This document shows positions 61,701 through 64,000 of a stretch of 64,000 nucleotides of DNA, piece by piece. The translations under genes and the position numbers were made by a program. Every line of letters begins with the position of its first letter. Within the stretch, counting starts at the first letter, position 1. This DNA is from Limnohabitans kasalickyi (lineage in GTDB: Bacteria > Pseudomonadota > Gammaproteobacteria > Burkholderiales > Burkholderiaceae_C). Below the pieces are notes generated by a model that made no database searches, was not told the DNA's origin, and was given only the letters and a program-made list of their open reading frames with translations. The stretch spans positions 28,468 through 92,467 of the forward strand of contig OZ248421.1 in the NCBI GenBank assembly GCA_965234325.1. The letters run 5' to 3'.

Positions 61701-64000
61701 CCGCTCACCATCACCGCTCAAGACGTGAGTAAGGTTTATGGCCAGACACCTGATTTGACAGGTTTCAGCACTTCTGCTTTGGTGAACGGTGAGACCGTAG
61801 GCAGCGTGACCCAGACAAGCTCCGGTCAAGTCGCAAGTGCTGGCGTGCTTGGTGGTCCTTATGTCGTGACTCCAAGCAACGCAACAGGCGGAACCTTTGC
61901 GCCTGGTAACTATTCCATCAGCTACGTCAACGGCGCACTGACCGTCACACCAGCTCCGCTCACCATCACCGCTCAGGATGTGAGCAAGGTTTACGGACAA
62001 ACACCAGCTTTGACGAGCTTCACCTCATCGCCTCTCGCAAATGGCGAGATCGTAGGCAGCGTGACTCAGACAAGTGCAGGTCATGTTGCAAATGCTGGTG
62101 TCCTTGGTGGTCCTTATGTCGTGACTCCAAGCAACGCAACAGGCGGAACATTTGCGCCTGGTAACTACTCCATCAGCTACGTCAACGGCGCCCTTACCGT
62201 TACACCTGCTCCGCTCACCATCACCGCTCAAGATGTCAGCAAGGTCTATGGACAAACCCCAACTCTGACTAACTTCACTTCCTCGCCACTCGTTAATGGT
62301 GAAACAGTGGGCACCGTGACTCAAACAAGCTCGGGTCAAGTCGCAAATGCTGGTGTGCTTGGTGGTCCTTATGTCGTGACTCCAAGCAACGCAACTGGCG
62401 GAACATTTGCGCCAGGAAACTACACCATCAACTACGTCAATGGCGCTTTGACTGTCACGCCCGCCCCGCTCACCATCACCGCTCAAGACGTGAGTAAGGT
62501 TTACGGACAGACAACACCTTTGTCTGGATTCACAACCTCGCCTCTCGCAAATGGCGAGATCGTAGGCAGCGTGGACCAGACAAGTTCGGGCCAAGTCGCC
62601 AATGCTAGTGTCCTTGGTAATCCATATCTCGTGACGCCGAGTAATGCCACTGGCGGCACCTTTGCACCTAGCAACTACACCATCAGCTACGTCAATGGCG
62701 CTTTGACTGTCACGCCCGCCCCGCTCACCATCACCGCTCAGGATGTAAGCAAGGTTTACGGACAAACACCAGCTTTGACGAGCTTCACCTCATCGCCTCT
62801 CGCAAATGGCGAGATCGTAGGCAGCGTGAGTCAGACAAGTGCAGGTCATGTTGCAAATGCTGGTGTCCTTGGTGGTCCTTATGTCGTGACTCCGAGTAAT
62901 GCTACTGGTGAAACATTTGCACCAGGAAACTACACCATCAACTACGTCAACGGCGCGCTTACCGTCACGCCCGCCCCGCTCACCATCACCGCTCAGGACG
63001 TGAGCAAGGTTTACGGACAGACACCTGCTTTGACTGCCTTCACGACTTCACCACTTCTGAACGGCGAGACCGTAGGCAGCGTGACCCAGACAAGTGCAGG
63101 TCAAGTCGCAAATGCTGGCGTGCTTGGTGGTCCTTATGTCGTGACTCCGAGTAATGCATCTGGCGGAACATTTGCACCTAGCAACTACACCATCAGCTAT
63201 ATCGATGGCGCGCTTACCGTTACACCCGCCCCGCTCACCATCACCGCTCAAGACGTGAGTAAGGTTTACGGACAGACACCAGCTTTGACTGGCTTCACGA
63301 CTTCACCACTTGTGAACGGCGAGACCGTAGGCAGCGTGACTCAAACAAGCTCGGGTCAAGTTGCAAGTGCTGGTGTCCTTGGTGGTCCTTATGTCGTGAC
63401 TCCGAGCAATGCATCTGGCGGAACCTTTGCGCCTGGTAACTATTCCATCAGCTACGTCAACGGCGCACTTACCGTTACACCTGCTCCGCTAACCATCACG
63501 GCTCAAGATGTCAGCCAGGTTTATGGACAAACTCCAACTCTGACTAACTTCACTTACTCGCCACTCGTAAATGGTGAAACAGTGGGCACCGTGACTCAAA
63601 CAAGCTCGGGTCAAGTTGCAAGTGCTGGTGTGCTTGGTGGTCCTTATGCCGTGACTCCGAGCAACGCAACAGGCGGAACCTTTGCGCCTGGTAACTATTC
63701 CATCAGCTACGTCAACGGCGCACTGACCGTCACACCCGCTCCACTCACCATCACGGCTCAAGACGTCAGCAAGGTTTATGGACAAACTCCAACTCTGACT
63801 AACTTCACTTCCTCGCCACTTGTTAATGGTGAAACCTTAGGCACCGTGGCTCAGACAAGCTCGGGTCAAGTCGCAAGTGCTGGTGTCCTTGGTGGTCCAT
63901 ATGTCGTGACTCCAAGCAACGCAACTGGCGGAACATTTGCGCCAGGAAACTACACCATCAACTACGTCAATGGCGCTTTGACTGTCACGCCCGCCCCGCT
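58722..64000 (+). CDS. TpsA filamentous-haemagglutinin-type exoprotein with MBG/YDG repeats (runs off the right edge)
   Basis: A giant secreted adhesin, at least 1759 residues. ATG 58722 is followed by a signal region (TVAVMLACSALALAEP); a second ATG is at 58755. The TPS secretion domain spans about residues 38-165 (INWQSFGIKVGESVQFIQPS, NGQVFLVNPSGILFGSG). A passenger region follows, then YDG-like modules (about 645-820: LGDSKLYDGTSTATVSG; SDSRTYNGTTSS). From residue 824 onward come 85-residue MBG-type repeats (PLTITAQDVSKVYGQTP). The partner transporter is immediately upstream. The stop lies beyond the window. Confidence 0.9.
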   Translation, partial: MNRNDRPIWGSMPSFRFRKLTVAVMLACSALALAEPTGGLVTAGSATVGGSAAQMTITQTTARAAINWQSFGIKVGESVQFIQPSSSSVVLNRVTGTEPSAVLGRLTSNGQVFLVNPSGILFGSGASVNVGGLVASTLNISNADFLSGHYRFSGAGTGAVLNQGNIRAEDGGYVALLGSSVNNQGVVNARLGTVAMAAGNAITLDVLGNQLLTVAVDQGVAHALLTNGGLLQADGGQVLMTTQVAGNLLANAVNTTGVVQARSLENHKGSILLLGSTDNGIVSVGGTLDVSGGANLTGGRVVITGHQVGLFNAQINASGDSGGGVVLVGGDAQGQNPAVPHASTVYMSADSTIHADANIEGPGGHVVLWANEETHAYGHIFARGGTQSGNGGWVETSGHVLDMNGLKVDTQAPHGHTGMWLLDPADVTITTATTDTSNGAGVYSPISGANSANVNVVDLVAALASTNVTVTTTNTGASGSGLGDINVNAVVTWTAPTTLTLNAARDVKVNQAITGTNGSLVANAGRDVVVGAAVTTTTGNLSFQAAQDVLVNGATTITTGTLSAIAGRHINLSAASTVTTGDVVLRADNKGTGPGASAGAVTVSCGASCITVTTGVLNIRFNPVSYATTSNQILSYAANLTGGGTLNAKAWVFGLGDSKLYDGTSTATVSGLKLDTASLAPTVSLGTVSNASFDSKHVGVNKTISFDTVFANAAYDLYAPLTAPFGTYQAKAVVLVRPLTVNATSDSRTYNGTTSSANTATALGLQIGDTLNGNLTQTFASKDALGTGNSTLVPGGTYTVTDGNSGGNYAISFVTAPGTITPAPLTITAQDVSKSYGQTPALTEFTTSPLVNGETVGSVTQTSTGQVASAGVVGSPYAVTPSNATGGTFAPGNYSISYVNGVLTVTPTPLTITAQDVSKVYGQAPTLTNFTSSPLVNGETVGTVTQTSSGQVASAGVLGSPYVVTTSNATGGTFNPSNYTVSYVNGALTVTPAPLTITAQDVSKVYGQTPDLTGFSTSALVNGETVGSVTQTSSGQVASAGVLGGPYVVTPSNATGGTFAPGNYSISYVNGALTVTPAPLTITAQDVSKVYGQTPALTSFTSSPLANGEIVGSVTQTSAGHVANAGVLGGPYVVTPSNATGGTFAPGNYSISYVNGALTVTPAPLTITAQDVSKVYGQTPTLTNFTSSPLVNGETVGTVTQTSSGQVANAGVLGGPYVVTPSNATGGTFAPGNYTINYVNGALTVTPAPLTITAQDVSKVYGQTTPLSGFTTSPLANGEIVGSVDQTSSGQVANASVLGNPYLVTPSNATGGTFAPSNYTISYVNGALTVTPAPLTITAQDVSKVYGQTPALTSFTSSPLANGEIVGSVSQTSAGHVANAGVLGGPYVVTPSNATGETFAPGNYTINYVNGALTVTPAPLTITAQDVSKVYGQTPALTAFTTSPLLNGETVGSVTQTSAGQVANAGVLGGPYVVTPSNASGGTFAPSNYTISYIDGALTVTPAPLTITAQDVSKVYGQTPALTGFTTSPLVNGETVGSVTQTSSGQVASAGVLGGPYVVTPSNASGGTFAPGNYSISYVNGALTVTPAPLTITAQDVSQVYGQTPTLTNFTYSPLVNGETVGTVTQTSSGQVASAGVLGGPYAVTPSNATGGTFAPGNYSISYVNGALTVTPAPLTITAQDVSKVYGQTPTLTNFTSSPLVNGETLGTVAQTSSGQVASAGVLGGPYVVTPSNATGGTFAPGNYTINYVNGALTVTPAP
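61191..63995 (+). repeat. Eleven tandem 255-bp coding repeats in tpsA
   Basis: Units begin at 61191, 61446, 61701, 61956, 62211, 62466, 62721, 62976, 63231, 63486 and 63741, with a twelfth starting at 63996. The period is exactly 255 bp, so each unit is 85 codons and the frame is kept. Units differ mainly in the segment after VYGQTP and near the end of the unit. Confidence 0.93.

Noticed and set aside
61095..62765. Long minus-strand open frames (about 300 and 246 codons) in the repeat region
   Set aside because: They lie opposite tpsA, repeat with the same 255-bp period, and their Cys/Trp/His-rich composition is what the complement of the MBG codons gives. The plus-strand reading has recognisable domains.
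61191..64000. CRISPR-like direct repeats
   Set aside because: The 255-bp period, open reading frame through all units and lack of unique spacers show coding protein repeats.

Overview
The window is most of a photosynthesis gene cluster (PGC) from an aerobic anoxygenic phototrophic betaproteobacterium. Its gene content and order resemble freshwater Comamonadaceae and relatives of Rubrivivax/Limnohabitans. The evidence is an O2-dependent cyclase (AcsF) with no BchE, a spheroidene-type carotenoid set (crtEFICDAB), a tetrahaem PufC, and PpsR/AerR regulators. That taxonomic guess is inference from gene content; no 16S rRNA gene is present.

Layout. 1-1843: dxs, cut by the left edge, divergent from bchI-bchD (2093-5059). 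5102-23487: one long minus-strand superoperon, read right to left as bchF-N-B-H-L-M, lhaA, puhA-B-C, acsF, puhE, crtI, crtB, a 52-aa membrane protein, a DUF2269-like membrane protein and an SDR. Many of its genes overlap by ATGA. 23651-26979: three plus-strand regulators, namely an AerR/PpaA-type B12/haem sensor, PpsR, and a second sensor of the same architecture. 27013-38937: a second minus-strand superoperon, bchC-X-Y-Z, pufB, a 74-aa membrane ORF, pufA-L-M-C, a terminator, then crtA-D-C. 38999-41130: crtE-crtF. 41315-43392: an alpha/beta hydrolase divergent from a 55-aa ORF that is coupled to a second, diverged bchC. bchG, bchP and pufQ are not in the window.

43444-56828 is accessory metabolism. 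It holds a DMT permease; a plus-strand cluster (class II aldolase-like protein, SDR, two paralogous FAD monooxygenases around a tripartite-tricarboxylate binding protein); and a convergent minus-strand cluster (ApnO-like oxidoisomerase, TRAP binding protein, RuBisCO-like protein, DUF1537 kinase, GntR regulator, MBL hydrolase). The second cluster fits D-apionate/3-oxo-isoapionate catabolism, not CO2 fixation.

56969-64000 is a two-partner secretion pair. The TpsB transporter is followed by a very large TpsA exoprotein with at least eleven head-to-tail 255-bp (85-residue) repeats, running off the right edge.

Regulation visible in the DNA: TGT-N12-ACA palindromes of the PpsR/CrtJ type occur as tandem pairs before bchF/aerR, bchC and crtE, with a single degenerate copy between dxs and bchI. 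A perfect FNR box (TTGAT-N4-ATCAA) lies before the second sensor gene. The pufA-pufL gap holds a strong hairpin and pufC is followed by an intrinsic terminator. The most interesting items are the small membrane ORF between pufB and pufA, the second bchC with its coupled micro-ORF, the paired sensors around ppsR, and the long crtD/crtC overlap. No stretch longer than about 300 bases lacks a gene, and I saw no tRNA, rRNA, CRISPR array or insertion sequence.
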